DNA from: a bacterium
GTDB taxonomy: Bacteria; Joyebacterota; Joyebacteria; Joyebacterales; Joyebacteraceae
NCBI GenBank assembly: GCA_029990205.1
Contig: JAPEKQ010000014.1
Coordinates: forward strand, 1-61,345
Reading direction: 5' to 3'
Length of the DNA stretch: 61,345 bases
The notes under the pieces: generated by a model
Told to the model about the DNA's origin: nothing
What the model saw: the letters and a program-made list of their open reading frames with translations, nothing else
Database searches by the model: none
Made by a program: the position numbers and the translations under genes
In this document: piece by piece, positions 33,194-42,150 of the stretch
Numbering within the stretch: the first letter of the stretch is position 1
Layout of the letters: the number at the start of each line of letters is the position of its first letter

Positions 33194-33823
33194 ATGAGGA
33201 TTCTGATGATCATAGCCGTTCTGGCGATCGCCAGCGTGTCCGCCGCTCAGGACGCCGACGTGGAAACGCAGGTCGATGAGACCGCGGCTGCGGTCTCCGA
33301 GGCCGCCGAGACTGTCGAGGAGGCTGCCGAAGCGGACGACGCCGAGGTCGTTGAGGAGAAGCCGGCGGTCGACGCGTACGCCGAGGCGGCGGAGATTATG
33401 CAGTTCCTGTGTATGGAGTGCCACGGTGATGCAGGACACGACTACGGGTTCAAGCTGCCGACGACTCGCGAGGGGGCCGGAATGGCCGGTGTCCCGAGCA
33501 TCCAGCGGACCGACCTGATGCTGATCGATCTCGAGAAGCCGGAGTCCAGCTACCTCATGATGAAGCTGCGCGACGACGACGGAATCCTCGGGCAGAGGAT
33601 GCCGATGGCGCGACTGCTGGATGAGGAGCAGCTGTCCATGTTCGATCTCTGGATCGCCGAGCTCTCAGAAGCCTACCTCGCGAGCCTCGAGCTGGAGGAT
33701 GCGGATGCCGGCGCGGCGGATGTCGACGATGCGGATGACGACGCCGGTCACGACGGCGACGATGACGGCGAGTGCGATGACGACAAGGAGCACACGGGCG
33801 ACGACGATGAGGGCCACAAGTAG
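33194..33823 (+). CDS. Exported monohaem c-type cytochrome with acidic tail
   Basis: A 209-residue exported protein. The signal peptide covers about 1-17 (ending Val-Ser-Ala-Ala-Gln). An Ala/Glu-rich spacer leads to a single haem-c attachment site Cys73-Met-Glu-Cys76-His77. A likely distal Met ligand lies in Gly-Gln-Arg-Met-Pro-Met. The spacing and flanking (Leu-Cys-Met-Glu-Cys-His-Gly) resemble small planctomycete-type cytochrome c domains. The last 40 residues are almost only Asp, Glu, Gly and His (Asp-Asp-Asp runs with three His). AAGGAGGAGC precedes the ATG. An electron-carrier role in the periplasm is inferred from the haem motif; the acidic tail could bind cations. Confidence 0.8.
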   Translation: MRILMIIAVLAIASVSAAQDADVETQVDETAAAVSEAAETVEEAAEADDAEVVEEKPAVDAYAEAAEIMQFLCMECHGDAGHDYGFKLPTTREGAGMAGVPSIQRTDLMLIDLEKPESSYLMMKLRDDDGILGQRMPMARLLDEEQLSMFDLWIAELSEAYLASLELEDADAGAADVDDADDDAGHDGDDDGECDDDKEHTGDDDEGHK

Positions 33824-33901
33824 GCGCGGGTCGCATCGGCGGTGAGCGCGGAGTCATGACAGACTGCTGAGCACTATTCACTCGGTTTCATGAGTCTCGA
33901 G

Positions 33902-33910
33902 TGGTATAAT
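33902..33910 (+). promoter_or_regulatory. Extended -10 promoter for the subtilase gene
   Basis: TGGTATAAT, a perfect extended -10 (TGn-TATAAT) with no good -35. It gives a leader of about 95 bases, which contains the inverted repeat CGGGGAG/CTCCCCG (33919-33925 with 33941-33947). Confidence 0.45.
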
Positions 33911-34007
33911 GTGACTGGCGGGGAGGCGGTGAGGGGCCGTCTCCCCGCGGTTCGTTCATACCTCAGGCACCTCCTGCCGCGAGTGGCACCCGGAAAGGGG
34001 GCGCGCC

Positions 34008-37000
34008 ATGCGCAGCCGTTGCTCGTGGTCCAAGGTCCTCGCGATCCTCGCTCTCGCAGTTGTGCTCATTCTCATCGCTACTCCCGCCGAGGCATTCCTC
34101 CACGACACGTTCAGCGCCGGCCCCGGATTTCCGAACCGCGTCGATGACTACATCGACAATCTCATCGCCGTCAGTCCGTCCGACCAGGTCGACATCATCG
34201 TCGACTTCTGCTCGACGCCGACGGCGGCGGATAGCACCTTCCTCGACCAGTACGGTGACATCTACGGCGTCTTCCGGTTCATCGACGCCATCGCCGTGCG
34301 CAACGTCACAGCGTCGGACTGCTATCTCATCGTCAACTACCCGCGCCTGAAGCTCATCGAGTGGGACCAGACACTCTCGCCGCATCTGGACGTGAGCGCG
34401 TGTGCCATCCAGGCGCGTGCCAGCGCCACCTATCCGTACCCGGCGCAGGCGGCGTGGGACCTCAATCCGCCCGTTGGGCACATGGGCAACGGTGTCACGA
34501 TCGCCATCATGGACAGCGGTGTGGACGACGGCCATCCCGCGCTCACGGGCAAGCGCGTCGCCGGGTACAACGGCCTGACGCAGGTCGGCGGGCCGGGCGT
34601 CGATCCGGATGACGATATGGCCGGGTGGTATCACGGCACGGCGGTCGCATCGATGATCCTCGCGAGCGACCCGGGTCTGTTGTACATGGGCGTCGCGCCG
34701 AACGCGAACTACGTCGACTGCAAGATCTTCGACAACACCGGGACCAGTCCCGCCTCTCGTTCCATAGCGACCATCCAGTGGATCATGCGGAACGCGCAGC
34801 AGTACAACATCACACTCGCGAACATGAGTTTCGGAGGCCGACCCGATGACGGGACCGACGCCGTGGCGCGCGCCGCGAACGCGCTCGTCGCGCAGGGAGT
34901 CACCGTGGTCGCCTCGGCGGGCAACAACCCACCGTCGATAGGCATCTCATCACCCGGTTCCGCCGACGATGTCATCTGCGTGGGGGGCGTGACCGACAAC
35001 GCGACGATCATGCGCGGCGACGATGTGTTCGACACGGCCTCTCGTGTCGGGCCGCGGCAGTCGCCACCGCCGAGCTACACGATGACGCAGAACGATCTCA
35101 AGCCCGAGGTCACCGCGTACATGCGCGACATCACGGTCTGCCAGGGGATCAATCCCGGGCAGAACTCGACGGGCTTCTGGCAGCATCCGGGTGTCGGGAC
35201 ATCGTGGGCGACAGCGCACGTCACCGGTGTGGCGGCTCTCGTGCTCGAGAAGTATCCGGGACTGCCTCCGGCGCAGGTCGACAATCTGATCCGAACCAAC
35301 GCGGAGGTGCGCGGCACGCCGACCTATCCGTGGGTCGATCCAGTCTGGGACTACATGTACGGGTACGGCATCGTGTCCGCGGCGAACACCATGAACGCCG
35401 TGCTGCTGGCCGACGTCTCGGTGACCGGATGGGTCCCGGGCACGTGGAACAGCAAGGCCATCTGGGCCGGCCACTACCCGGTCCAGGTGGGAGATCCGAA
35501 CACGCTCAACGCGCGCATCTCGGCCAACGGCGCGTTCGCGCCCGGTGTGGTGGTCCAGTTCGACATCATGCGGACGGGATGGGGATCGCCCTACTCGCCG
35601 ATAGCGAGCACAACGGTGAGCGTGCCGGCAGGTGGGAGCACCGTCGCGACGATCCCGTTCACGCCGGTCACCGGACAGGAGGGGCACAAGTGTCTCCGCG
35701 TGACCGCGACCTACGCCGCCGACCCGAACCTCATGAACAACTCCGCCAAGGAGAACATCGACATCGAGCCCGCGATGAAGTCGTCGCGGATCGGACACCG
35801 GCTTGCGGCGCTCTCTGCGACGGACGCCGCGACCGCCGCTGCCGCGGGTGTTTCCGGTGGCACCGTCGGATCGCGCACTGCACGGTACACCTTCCCGGTC
35901 AGGATATGCGTCGAGCCGATGGCGACCGTTCCCTTCAGGACGGCCGATGCGTGCATCTGCACGAAGGACCTCCCGCCGGGAGTCGACGCGTACCTGGAGC
36001 CGGAGCCGCCGTTCGATCTCATGCCCGGGGAGTGCGAGGCGTGTTCGCTCATCGTCGACGTGCCGGACGGCGTCTACTTCGAGCCGGGGGACGCGGTCTA
36101 CGTCAACGGGTGGTTCTGGGGCAACGGTGTCGCCGAGGGCGGCGTGTCGGTCTACTTTGTGACCGCGCCGCCGATCGAAGCGACGATCACGGAGATCCAG
36201 TACACCGATGACCCGGCTGGCAACACACAGCTTCTCGATCAGGTCGTCACGACCAGCGGTATCGCCACGACCGAGCATGACACGTACGGCGGTCTCTTCG
36301 CCGTCCAGGACGGAGTGGGCGAGTGGAGCGGCATCCACGTCTGGAACATCGGTCTCCCCGTCGATAGAGGCGACTCGCTCATTGTGACGGGACTTGTCAT
36401 GGAGTCCGACGGTCTGACGCAGATCGACCCGTTCGGCGGGCTCGAGACGGTGAGCACGGGGAATCCGGTTCCGGAGCCGGAACTCGTCGAGCCCATCGCA
36501 GTCGACACGATGGAGGAGTATGAGGGAGTGCTCGTCAAGGTTGAGGAGGCCACCGTCATTCTCGACGACCCGACCGCATGGCAGATCGAGGCGAACGGGA
36601 CGTCGTGCTTCGTCGGGACATGGGCCAGTTACTCGTACGCGCCGTCGATGGGGCAGGAGCTGGACGTCACCGGCGTGGTCGCAGCGACCGGACGTTCGCG
36701 GACGCTCGAGCCCCGGGACGACGGAGATATCGAGCCGATCACGGAGGTGCCGCCGGCCGACCTGCCTGCCGCGCTCTCGCTGGCGCAGAACGCGCCGAAC
36801 CCGTTCGGCGCGCTCACCGGTATCGCGTACGCGCTCCCGGCCGAGACGCACGTGACGCTCGAGGTGTACAGCGTCGCGGGGCGCAAGGTGTGCACGCTCG
36901 TCGATCAGGTGCAGCCTGCCGGTCACTGGAACGTCGAGTGGAACGGTCTGGATGCCGCCGGAAACGCCGTTGCGCGCGGCGTCTACTTCTACAAGCTCGA

Positions 37001-37046
37001 GGCCGGTGGCGAGAGCATCGAGAAGAGGATGGTGCTGATCGAGTAG
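34008..37046 (+). CDS. Secreted S8 subtilisin-like protease with C-terminal sorting domain
   Basis: A 1012-residue exported serine protease. The signal peptide (about 1-29) is followed by a pro-region and the S8 catalytic domain with Asp169 (Ile-Met-Asp-Ser-Gly-Val), His209 (Trp-Tyr-His-Gly-Thr-Ala-Val-Ala) and Ser399 (Gly-Thr-Ser-Trp-Ala-Thr-Ala-His-Val); the complete triad predicts activity. A CARDB-like/Ig region (about 490-590), a Cys-rich segment (about 620-690) and an OB-fold-like region (about 720-880) follow. The last 90 residues form a FlgD/T9SS-type module: Ala-Gln-Asn-Ala-Pro-Asn-Pro-Phe, Val-Ala-Gly-Arg-Lys-Val, Arg-Gly-Val-Tyr-Phe-Tyr-Lys-Leu. GAAAGGGGG lies upstream of the ATG. 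The next gene starts 42 bases on. Confidence 0.93.
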   Translation: MRSRCSWSKVLAILALAVVLILIATPAEAFLHDTFSAGPGFPNRVDDYIDNLIAVSPSDQVDIIVDFCSTPTAADSTFLDQYGDIYGVFRFIDAIAVRNVTASDCYLIVNYPRLKLIEWDQTLSPHLDVSACAIQARASATYPYPAQAAWDLNPPVGHMGNGVTIAIMDSGVDDGHPALTGKRVAGYNGLTQVGGPGVDPDDDMAGWYHGTAVASMILASDPGLLYMGVAPNANYVDCKIFDNTGTSPASRSIATIQWIMRNAQQYNITLANMSFGGRPDDGTDAVARAANALVAQGVTVVASAGNNPPSIGISSPGSADDVICVGGVTDNATIMRGDDVFDTASRVGPRQSPPPSYTMTQNDLKPEVTAYMRDITVCQGINPGQNSTGFWQHPGVGTSWATAHVTGVAALVLEKYPGLPPAQVDNLIRTNAEVRGTPTYPWVDPVWDYMYGYGIVSAANTMNAVLLADVSVTGWVPGTWNSKAIWAGHYPVQVGDPNTLNARISANGAFAPGVVVQFDIMRTGWGSPYSPIASTTVSVPAGGSTVATIPFTPVTGQEGHKCLRVTATYAADPNLMNNSAKENIDIEPAMKSSRIGHRLAALSATDAATAAAAGVSGGTVGSRTARYTFPVRICVEPMATVPFRTADACICTKDLPPGVDAYLEPEPPFDLMPGECEACSLIVDVPDGVYFEPGDAVYVNGWFWGNGVAEGGVSVYFVTAPPIEATITEIQYTDDPAGNTQLLDQVVTTSGIATTEHDTYGGLFAVQDGVGEWSGIHVWNIGLPVDRGDSLIVTGLVMESDGLTQIDPFGGLETVSTGNPVPEPELVEPIAVDTMEEYEGVLVKVEEATVILDDPTAWQIEANGTSCFVGTWASYSYAPSMGQELDVTGVVAATGRSRTLEPRDDGDIEPITEVPPADLPAALSLAQNAPNPFGALTGIAYALPAETHVTLEVYSVAGRKVCTLVDQVQPAGHWNVEWNGLDAAGNAVARGVYFYKLEAGGESIEKRMVLIE

Positions 37047-37088
37047 CGAATCGGGGGGGGGGAGGCGCGCGGATCGGAGGACAGACAG

Positions 37089-38708
37089 ATGAAGATACGA
37101 ACAGCTTGGGTCCTTCTGGCGGTGCTGCCTCTGTTGCTCATGGGCGCGACCGCCGCTCGGTCGGACGTCAATTTCTCGCAGTACCTCTTCGACGAGCCGA
37201 TGACGCTGATGGCCTGGGTGCAGGAGGTCAACCAGTCGACGGGCTACGTCGTTGTCAGCGGCGTCGATATGAGCGGGCCGCCGGTGCCGTTCGTGTGGAA
37301 CTGGGGCGACGGCAATACGAGCAGCAGCTGGTTCCCCGGGACGCACACCTACGCCGACACCACGCGGAACTACGTCTGTACGGTGCGCGCGGACTACGCG
37401 CCGGGGGACAGCGACTCGGTGCAGATGGTCATACGCTTCGCGGCTCCCGATGTGACTCCGGTAGCGCTTCCCGACGAGACACGCGTCTGCATCCCCGACA
37501 CGCTCGTCCCACTCACGAGCCGGATGCCCGGCTACGGCATACCCGACTTCGAGCCGTTCGGTGACGAGGTCTTTGCGGTCATGCCGCGGTGGGTCGTGGA
37601 GTACGCGCTCTCTGTGGGAGCCGGCATCCAGAACGAGATGGTCAACGGCGACGTCTTTCTGGTCGACGGCGGGTTCCGCCAGTACATCTTCCGGGACGCG
37701 GACTTCCCCGGGATGTACTCGCTCTGGTTCACCAGTCCCGTGAGTTTCGGCGCCGGCGACTACGCGTTCGGCCAGACCATCCAGTGGTCGTCGTTCCTCC
37801 ACGAGATGGGGCACAACGCGACGCTGAACATGCCTGCCGACTACTACTACGGCGGCAAGATCGACGGCTGCGCCAACTGCATCTACTCGGAAACGATGGC
37901 GCAGATCTTCCAGTACGCGACGGCTCACGAGATGATGAACAACGGGGCCGCGTACGGTCTTCCCGATGACCTGCTGATGGACATCTGGACATCGTCGATC
38001 TCTGCGATAAGCGGTCTCCGCAACGCATACGATCAGTACGTCGACGACGGGATGAACTTCTGCTGCTGGAACGATCCGGGCACGCCCGAGGACGACACGA
38101 TATATACGTTCGCGACGCTCGCGTACAAGTTCTGCGCGCACGCCGAGACCTCGAGGGCCGGCTACTACGAGCCCCTCCGGAGGATGACCGAGCTTCTCGC
38201 GGTCTTCGATGAGGACCTCAGGACCCGGTACGACCAGCACAACAACAACGCGGCCGCTGACACATTCCGCTCGACGCTGATGGTCACCGCGATCTCATAC
38301 GGGTTCGACACCGATCTCCGAAGCGAGTTCGCGGCTCTCAACTTCCCGATCAGCGACGCGACCTACGATGAGCTTCTGGACATGGTGACGAGCGTGCCTG
38401 ATGAAGGGCCGGGTACGGACGGGGTCGACGCGGCGGGTCTCGCTCTCTCGTGCCGTCCGAACCCGTGCCATCTGCGGACGGTCGTGTCGTACGAACTTCC
38501 GTCGACCGGAACCGTCGCGGTCCGCATCTACGATCTGAGAGGTCGGGTGGTCCGCACGCTCTTCGATGGAGAACGGAGCGCGGGTCTGCACGTCGCGACG
38601 TGGGACGGGCGCGACGACAGCGGGAGAGGCGTCGCCTCCGGCGTGTACTTCCTGAAGGTCCTGAGCGGAGCAGCCGAGGCGACCGGCAAGATCGTTCTGC
38701 TGCAGTAG
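37089..38708 (+). CDS. Secreted HExxH metalloprotease-like protein with PKD and sorting domains
   Basis: A 539-residue exported protein. The signal peptide (about 1-25) is followed by a PKD-like domain (about 30-120; Trp-Asn-Trp-Gly-Asp-Gly then His-Thr-Tyr). The catalytic part has His238-Glu239-Met-Gly-His242 with a likely third zinc ligand Glu268 in Tyr-Ser-Glu-Thr-Met-Ala, an arrangement of the gluzincin type. The C-terminal 90 residues are a FlgD/T9SS-like sorting module (Cys-Arg-Pro-Asn-Pro-Cys, Leu-Arg-Gly-Arg-Val-Val-Arg-Thr-Leu, Ser-Gly-Val-Tyr-Phe-Leu-Lys-Val). It lies 42 bases after the subtilase, separated by a G10 run, and is closed by a good terminator; the two proteases are probably made together. 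Confidence 0.85.
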   Translation: MKIRTAWVLLAVLPLLLMGATAARSDVNFSQYLFDEPMTLMAWVQEVNQSTGYVVVSGVDMSGPPVPFVWNWGDGNTSSSWFPGTHTYADTTRNYVCTVRADYAPGDSDSVQMVIRFAAPDVTPVALPDETRVCIPDTLVPLTSRMPGYGIPDFEPFGDEVFAVMPRWVVEYALSVGAGIQNEMVNGDVFLVDGGFRQYIFRDADFPGMYSLWFTSPVSFGAGDYAFGQTIQWSSFLHEMGHNATLNMPADYYYGGKIDGCANCIYSETMAQIFQYATAHEMMNNGAAYGLPDDLLMDIWTSSISAISGLRNAYDQYVDDGMNFCCWNDPGTPEDDTIYTFATLAYKFCAHAETSRAGYYEPLRRMTELLAVFDEDLRTRYDQHNNNAAADTFRSTLMVTAISYGFDTDLRSEFAALNFPISDATYDELLDMVTSVPDEGPGTDGVDAAGLALSCRPNPCHLRTVVSYELPSTGTVAVRIYDLRGRVVRTLFDGERSAGLHVATWDGRDDSGRGVASGVYFLKVLSGAAEATGKIVLLQ

Positions 38709-38746
38709 GGTGTGGACTCACAGAGAGGCATGATCTCCGATACAGG

Positions 38747-38777
38747 CGCCCGGGTACTGCTACCCGGGCGTCTTCTT
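38747..38777 (+). terminator. Rho-independent terminator after the metalloprotease
   Basis: Ten-base-pair stem CGCCCGGGTA/TACCCGGGCG (38747-38756 with 38761-38770), then TCTTCTT. It overlaps closely with the promoter of the following efflux operon. Confidence 0.85.
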
Positions 38778-38781
38778 GCCC

Positions 38782-38810
38782 TTGACAGTGCTAAACGCAT
38801 GATTTAAACT
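38782..38810 (+). promoter_or_regulatory. Promoter of the tetR-RND efflux operon
   Basis: TTGACA (38782-38787), 17-base spacer, TAAACT (38805-38810), with a perfect -35. ACAGT at the -35 and ACTGT just downstream of the -10 form a loose inverted pair that overlaps both boxes, as expected for a TetR-family autorepressor operator. Confidence 0.65.
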
Positions 38811-38834
38811 ACTGTGTGAAACGGGAGGTTGACC

Positions 38835-39509
38835 ATGGGACACAGAGATGGACATGAACGGCACACCCGGGAACTCGTACTCGAGGCGGCCTGTGAGATC
38901 TTCGCCAGGGACGGGTACCACGAGGCAACAGTGGCGAAGATCTGCGAAGCGGCCGGGGCGAACCGCGCAGCTGTGAACTACTACTTCGGTGACAAGGAGA
39001 GTCTCTACCGCGAGGTGTGGAAGCGCTCGTTCGCGACCGCGCTCGAAGCCTATCCGTTCGAAACGCCTGACCCGGCATCGTCCGCTGAGGAACGTCTGCG
39101 ATCATTCATGCGGTCGCTCGTTCTCCGCGCGTTCGATCCGGGGCCGGCCGGACGGTTCACACGCCTCCTGGCATTCGAACTCACGGACCCCCAGGACATC
39201 CTCAAGGAAGAGCGGCTCGCGACCAGGACACAGATTCAGACGCACTTCGCGTCGCTGATGCGCGAGCTCCTGGGTGACGGAATCACGGACGACGATCTGA
39301 CGATGTGCCGCATCATGGTCTTCGCGCCGTCGATCGGTGTGGGCATCAGGCGATTCGTCCATCACGCGGAGCACATGCACAGCGAGAGTGTGAAGCTCGA
39401 TCCTGAGGGAACCGCCGAGCGGATGTACGAGTTTGCGAGGGCCGGTCTCGCTGACCTGAAACGGTCGATCGAGTCGCGGCAGACGTCGGTGAAGGGGGGC
39501 GGGGAATGA
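38835..39509 (+). CDS. TetR/AcrR-family repressor (CecR-like)
   Basis: A 224-residue TetR-family regulator. The N-terminal DNA-binding domain has Arg-Glu-Leu-Val-Leu-Glu-Ala-Ala-Cys-Glu-Ile-Phe-Ala and the helix-turn-helix Ala-Gly-Ala-Asn-Arg-Ala-Ala-Val-Asn-Tyr-Tyr-Phe-Gly-Asp-Lys. The Val-Asn-Tyr-Tyr-Phe variant and the C-terminal region fit the CecR (DUF1956) branch. The ATG at 38835 follows GGGAGG; a TTG six bases earlier is too close to it. It is the first gene of a four-gene operon and probably represses it, relieved by an efflux substrate. The outer-membrane factor gene starts inside its stop codon (ATGA overlap). Confidence 0.92.
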   Translation: MGHRDGHERHTRELVLEAACEIFARDGYHEATVAKICEAAGANRAAVNYYFGDKESLYREVWKRSFATALEAYPFETPDPASSAEERLRSFMRSLVLRAFDPGPAGRFTRLLAFELTDPQDILKEERLATRTQIQTHFASLMRELLGDGITDDDLTMCRIMVFAPSIGVGIRRFVHHAEHMHSESVKLDPEGTAERMYEFARAGLADLKRSIESRQTSVKGGGE

Positions 39510-40927
39510 GCCGAGGAATCAGACTGATAACCCTGGCGCTTCTTGCGGCTTCGCTTGCCACTGCATCCGGGTGCGCCGTCGGGCGCCACGACATGCCCGA
39601 GCTCACCGACATCCCCGAGGAGTACAGCTCATCGGGAGAGGCCGTGCGCGCGGACGCGTGGTGGCTCGACCTCAACGACCCCGCGCTGAACACGATCATT
39701 GAGGAGGGGCTTCGGGGCAACCTGGACCTGGCGATGTCGTGGGACCGGTTGGACCAGGCGAAGGCGCTGGCGAACAAGGCGGGCGCGTCCGTGTTTCCAT
39801 CGATCAGCATCGATGGCTCTGTGACGAGATCGGGGCAGTGGGGCGAAGGAGTTTCGGAGAGCTACACGACAACGTATGCGGCGGGACCATCGGCGTCCTA
39901 TGAGATCGATCTCTGGGGGCGGGTGCGCTCGACACGCGAGGCGGCCGTGCTCGATGTCCTTGGCAGTCGCGAGGATCTTCGGACTGCCGGTCTGAGCCTG
40001 ACCGCGACGATCGCGTCCACGTGGTATCAGGTCGCGGAGGCGAAGACGGCGGTAGATGAGACAGCGGGGCAGGTCGAGGCGAACGAACAGATGCTCGAGA
40101 TCGTCACGCTCAAGTACCAGGGGGGACAGGTCGGTGCGACCGATGTCCTTCGCCAGCAGCAGGTTCTCGAATCGAGCACCGGCAGTCTCGAACTCGCGGA
40201 GGCCCGGCTCGAGGTCCTTCGTAACCAGTTGGCCGTGTTGCTCGGCAGGGCGCCGCAGCGGCACGTGGACGACTCGGGCGCCCGCCTCATCGAGCTGCCC
40301 CCGTTGCCGCAGACCGGTGTGCCGGCCGAACTCCTCCAGCAGCGGCCGGATGTCAAGGCGGCGGAGCTCGATGTGGCGGCGGCGAGCGCGAGGCTCGGGG
40401 CCGCGGTAGCCGACCGCTTCCCTCGCATCAGCATCTCGGCGACCGCGAGTACGAGCGGCGTGGAGACCGCGGACCTGTTCACGAACTGGCTCGGCAACCT
40501 CGTCGGGAACATCACGCTGCCGCTGCTCGACGGTGGGAGCCGCAAGGCGGAGGCCGAACGGCAGGAGGCGGTCGTGAGCGAGACGTTCCACCGGTATCGC
40601 CAGACCGTCCTGGGGGCGCTGGCTGAGGTTGAGGACGCCCTCGTCCTCGAGGAGCGGCAGGCGACCTACGTTGCGAGCGTCGACAGGCAGCTGGAGCTGG
40701 CGACCGCCGTCCTCGAACGCACGACGGACGCGTATCTCGGTGGACAGACCACTTACCTGAATGTTCTCGAGGCGCTGACATCGCAGCAGACCCTCGCACG
40801 CCAGCAGTCGACGGCACGCCGCGAGCTGATCGGATATCGGATCGACCTCTGCCGCGCGCTTGGCGGCGGTTGGACACCGGAGAGACCTACCAACGCGACC
40901 AGCGGGTCGGATGGGAGAACGTCATGA
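39506..40927 (+). CDS. Outer-membrane efflux lipoprotein (OMF, NodT/OprM type)
   Basis: A 473-residue TolC-like outer-membrane factor. The lipoprotein signal ends Ala-Ser-Gly-Cys (Cys23). Two OEP repeats follow, each with long coiled-coil helices; the first includes Leu-Ala-Met-Ser-Trp-Asp-Arg-Leu and the second Glu-Leu-Leu-Gln-Gln-Arg-Pro-Asp-Val-Lys-Ala-Ala-Glu, a signature of the family, with Asp-Leu-Trp-Gly-Arg-Val-Arg between. It forms the outer channel for the RND pump encoded downstream. Four-base overlaps with the TetR gene before it and the MFP gene after it indicate translational coupling. Confidence 0.93.
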   Translation: MSRGIRLITLALLAASLATASGCAVGRHDMPELTDIPEEYSSSGEAVRADAWWLDLNDPALNTIIEEGLRGNLDLAMSWDRLDQAKALANKAGASVFPSISIDGSVTRSGQWGEGVSESYTTTYAAGPSASYEIDLWGRVRSTREAAVLDVLGSREDLRTAGLSLTATIASTWYQVAEAKTAVDETAGQVEANEQMLEIVTLKYQGGQVGATDVLRQQQVLESSTGSLELAEARLEVLRNQLAVLLGRAPQRHVDDSGARLIELPPLPQTGVPAELLQQRPDVKAAELDVAAASARLGAAVADRFPRISISATASTSGVETADLFTNWLGNLVGNITLPLLDGGSRKAEAERQEAVVSETFHRYRQTVLGALAEVEDALVLEERQATYVASVDRQLELATAVLERTTDAYLGGQTTYLNVLEALTSQQTLARQQSTARRELIGYRIDLCRALGGGWTPERPTNATSGSDGRTS

Positions 40928-42150
40928 AACTCGGAATTCTCAAGAGTCGCTGGACTCCGCTGTTGATCGTTCTCGCCGGGGTCATCGTCACGATCATCAT
41001 CGCCGTGACAGGTCCCAGCGCGCCCCGGCGGATTCCACAGCGGCAGGCGCGTCTCGTGGAGGTCGTGCCGTTGGAGGCCGCGGAGACGCAGGTCGTCGTG
41101 GAGGCGCTGGGTTCGGTGCAGCCTGCGCTGGAGGTTCAGCTCCAGGCGCAGGTCGGCGGTCAGGTCATAGAGGTCAGTCCGTCCCTCATCCCGGGCGGGA
41201 GGGTGGCGGCGGGCGAGGTGCTCCTCCGGATCGACCCGCGCGAGTACGAGTTCGCCGCGCGTCAGCGGAAGAGCGATCTGGCCATGGCCGAGCAGAGTCT
41301 CCGTCTCGAGGAGAGCCAGCAGGAGACCGCGCAGCGCGAGTACGAGCTCATGGGGGAAGCGGCCGGGAGCGGTGACCCCGCGATGATGCTCCGCGAGCCG
41401 CAGATCGAGTCGGCGCGTTCCGCGTACGACGCGGCGCTCGCGGCGTACGAGCAGGCTCTGCTCAACCTTGATCGCACGGCGGTCACAGCGCCTTTCAACG
41501 CGGTCGTTCAGGACCGGTATGTCGACAGGGGAGGCGTCATCGGCGCGAGCAGCGCCATCGCCTCGCTTGTCGGCACCGACGCATGCTGGGTTGAGGCAAT
41601 GGTTCCCGCAGACGATGTTCCGTGGATCGACGTGCCCCGTGCAGACGGTTCGGGCGGGTCGAGCGCCAGGGTTCGACAGAATGCCGTTTGGGAAGAGGGT
41701 GTCTGGCGGGATGGACGCGTGCTCGGCCGCACCAGCAGTCTCGACGACCAGGGGCGCATGGTGAAGGTCATCGTGGAGGTGACGGACCCGTTCAGCGTCC
41801 GTCGCTCGAACGCCGGTGAGCCGGAGCTTCTCGTCGGGTCGTTCGTCAATGTCGAGATCTTCGGGCGGACGATCGAGAACGCGGTCGTCGTGGAGCGCAC
41901 GCACGTGCACGACGGCGACACGGTCTGGCTCATGGATGACGAGGGCGCGCTTCGCATCCGCGCGATTGACCCGGCATACGTGGGTGAGGATATCGTGGTC
42001 GTGACGGAGGGGCTTGAAGCGGGTGAGTCGGTCGTGACGAGCTATCTCTCCGCGCCCGTGGAGGGCATGCCGCTGCGAGTCCGGGCCGAGGGTCGTGAGG
42101 GTGAGGGGCGTGAGGGTGAGGGGCGTGAGGCCGAGGGGGTGACCGAGTGA
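40924..42150 (+). CDS. RND efflux periplasmic adaptor (MFP/HlyD type)
   Basis: A 408-residue membrane-fusion protein. The N-terminal transmembrane helix (about 11-28) is followed by a lipoyl/hairpin/beta-barrel arrangement: Glu-Val-Gln-Leu-Gln-Ala-Gln-Val-Gly-Gly near 75-85, a coiled-coil hairpin about 115-180, and Leu-Asp-Arg-Thr-Ala-Val-Thr-Ala-Pro-Phe near 185. The last 20 residues are a Gly/Glu/Arg repeat encoded by a 15-bp tandem repeat. The ATG overlaps the OMF stop (ATGA); the frame extends upstream without support. It bridges the inner-membrane pump and the outer channel. Confidence 0.92.
   Translation: MKLGILKSRWTPLLIVLAGVIVTIIIAVTGPSAPRRIPQRQARLVEVVPLEAAETQVVVEALGSVQPALEVQLQAQVGGQVIEVSPSLIPGGRVAAGEVLLRIDPREYEFAARQRKSDLAMAEQSLRLEESQQETAQREYELMGEAAGSGDPAMMLREPQIESARSAYDAALAAYEQALLNLDRTAVTAPFNAVVQDRYVDRGGVIGASSAIASLVGTDACWVEAMVPADDVPWIDVPRADGSGGSSARVRQNAVWEEGVWRDGRVLGRTSSLDDQGRMVKVIVEVTDPFSVRRSNAGEPELLVGSFVNVEIFGRTIENAVVVERTHVHDGDTVWLMDDEGALRIRAIDPAYVGEDIVVVTEGLEAGESVVTSYLSAPVEGMPLRVRAEGREGEGREGEGREAEGVTE
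42094..42138 (+). repeat. 15-bp tandem repeat, three units
   Basis: CGTGAGGGTGAGGGG at 42094-42108 and 42109-42123 is exact, and the third unit (42124-42138) has two changes. It encodes Arg-Glu-Gly-Glu-Gly at the adaptor C-terminus; a multiple of three keeps the frame, so copy number could vary harmlessly. Confidence 0.92.

Noticed and set aside
34950-38240. Long minus-strand open frame across the two protease genes
   Set aside because: It spans two recognised genes on the other strand and has only low-complexity basic and acidic translation. High GC content produces such antisense frames.
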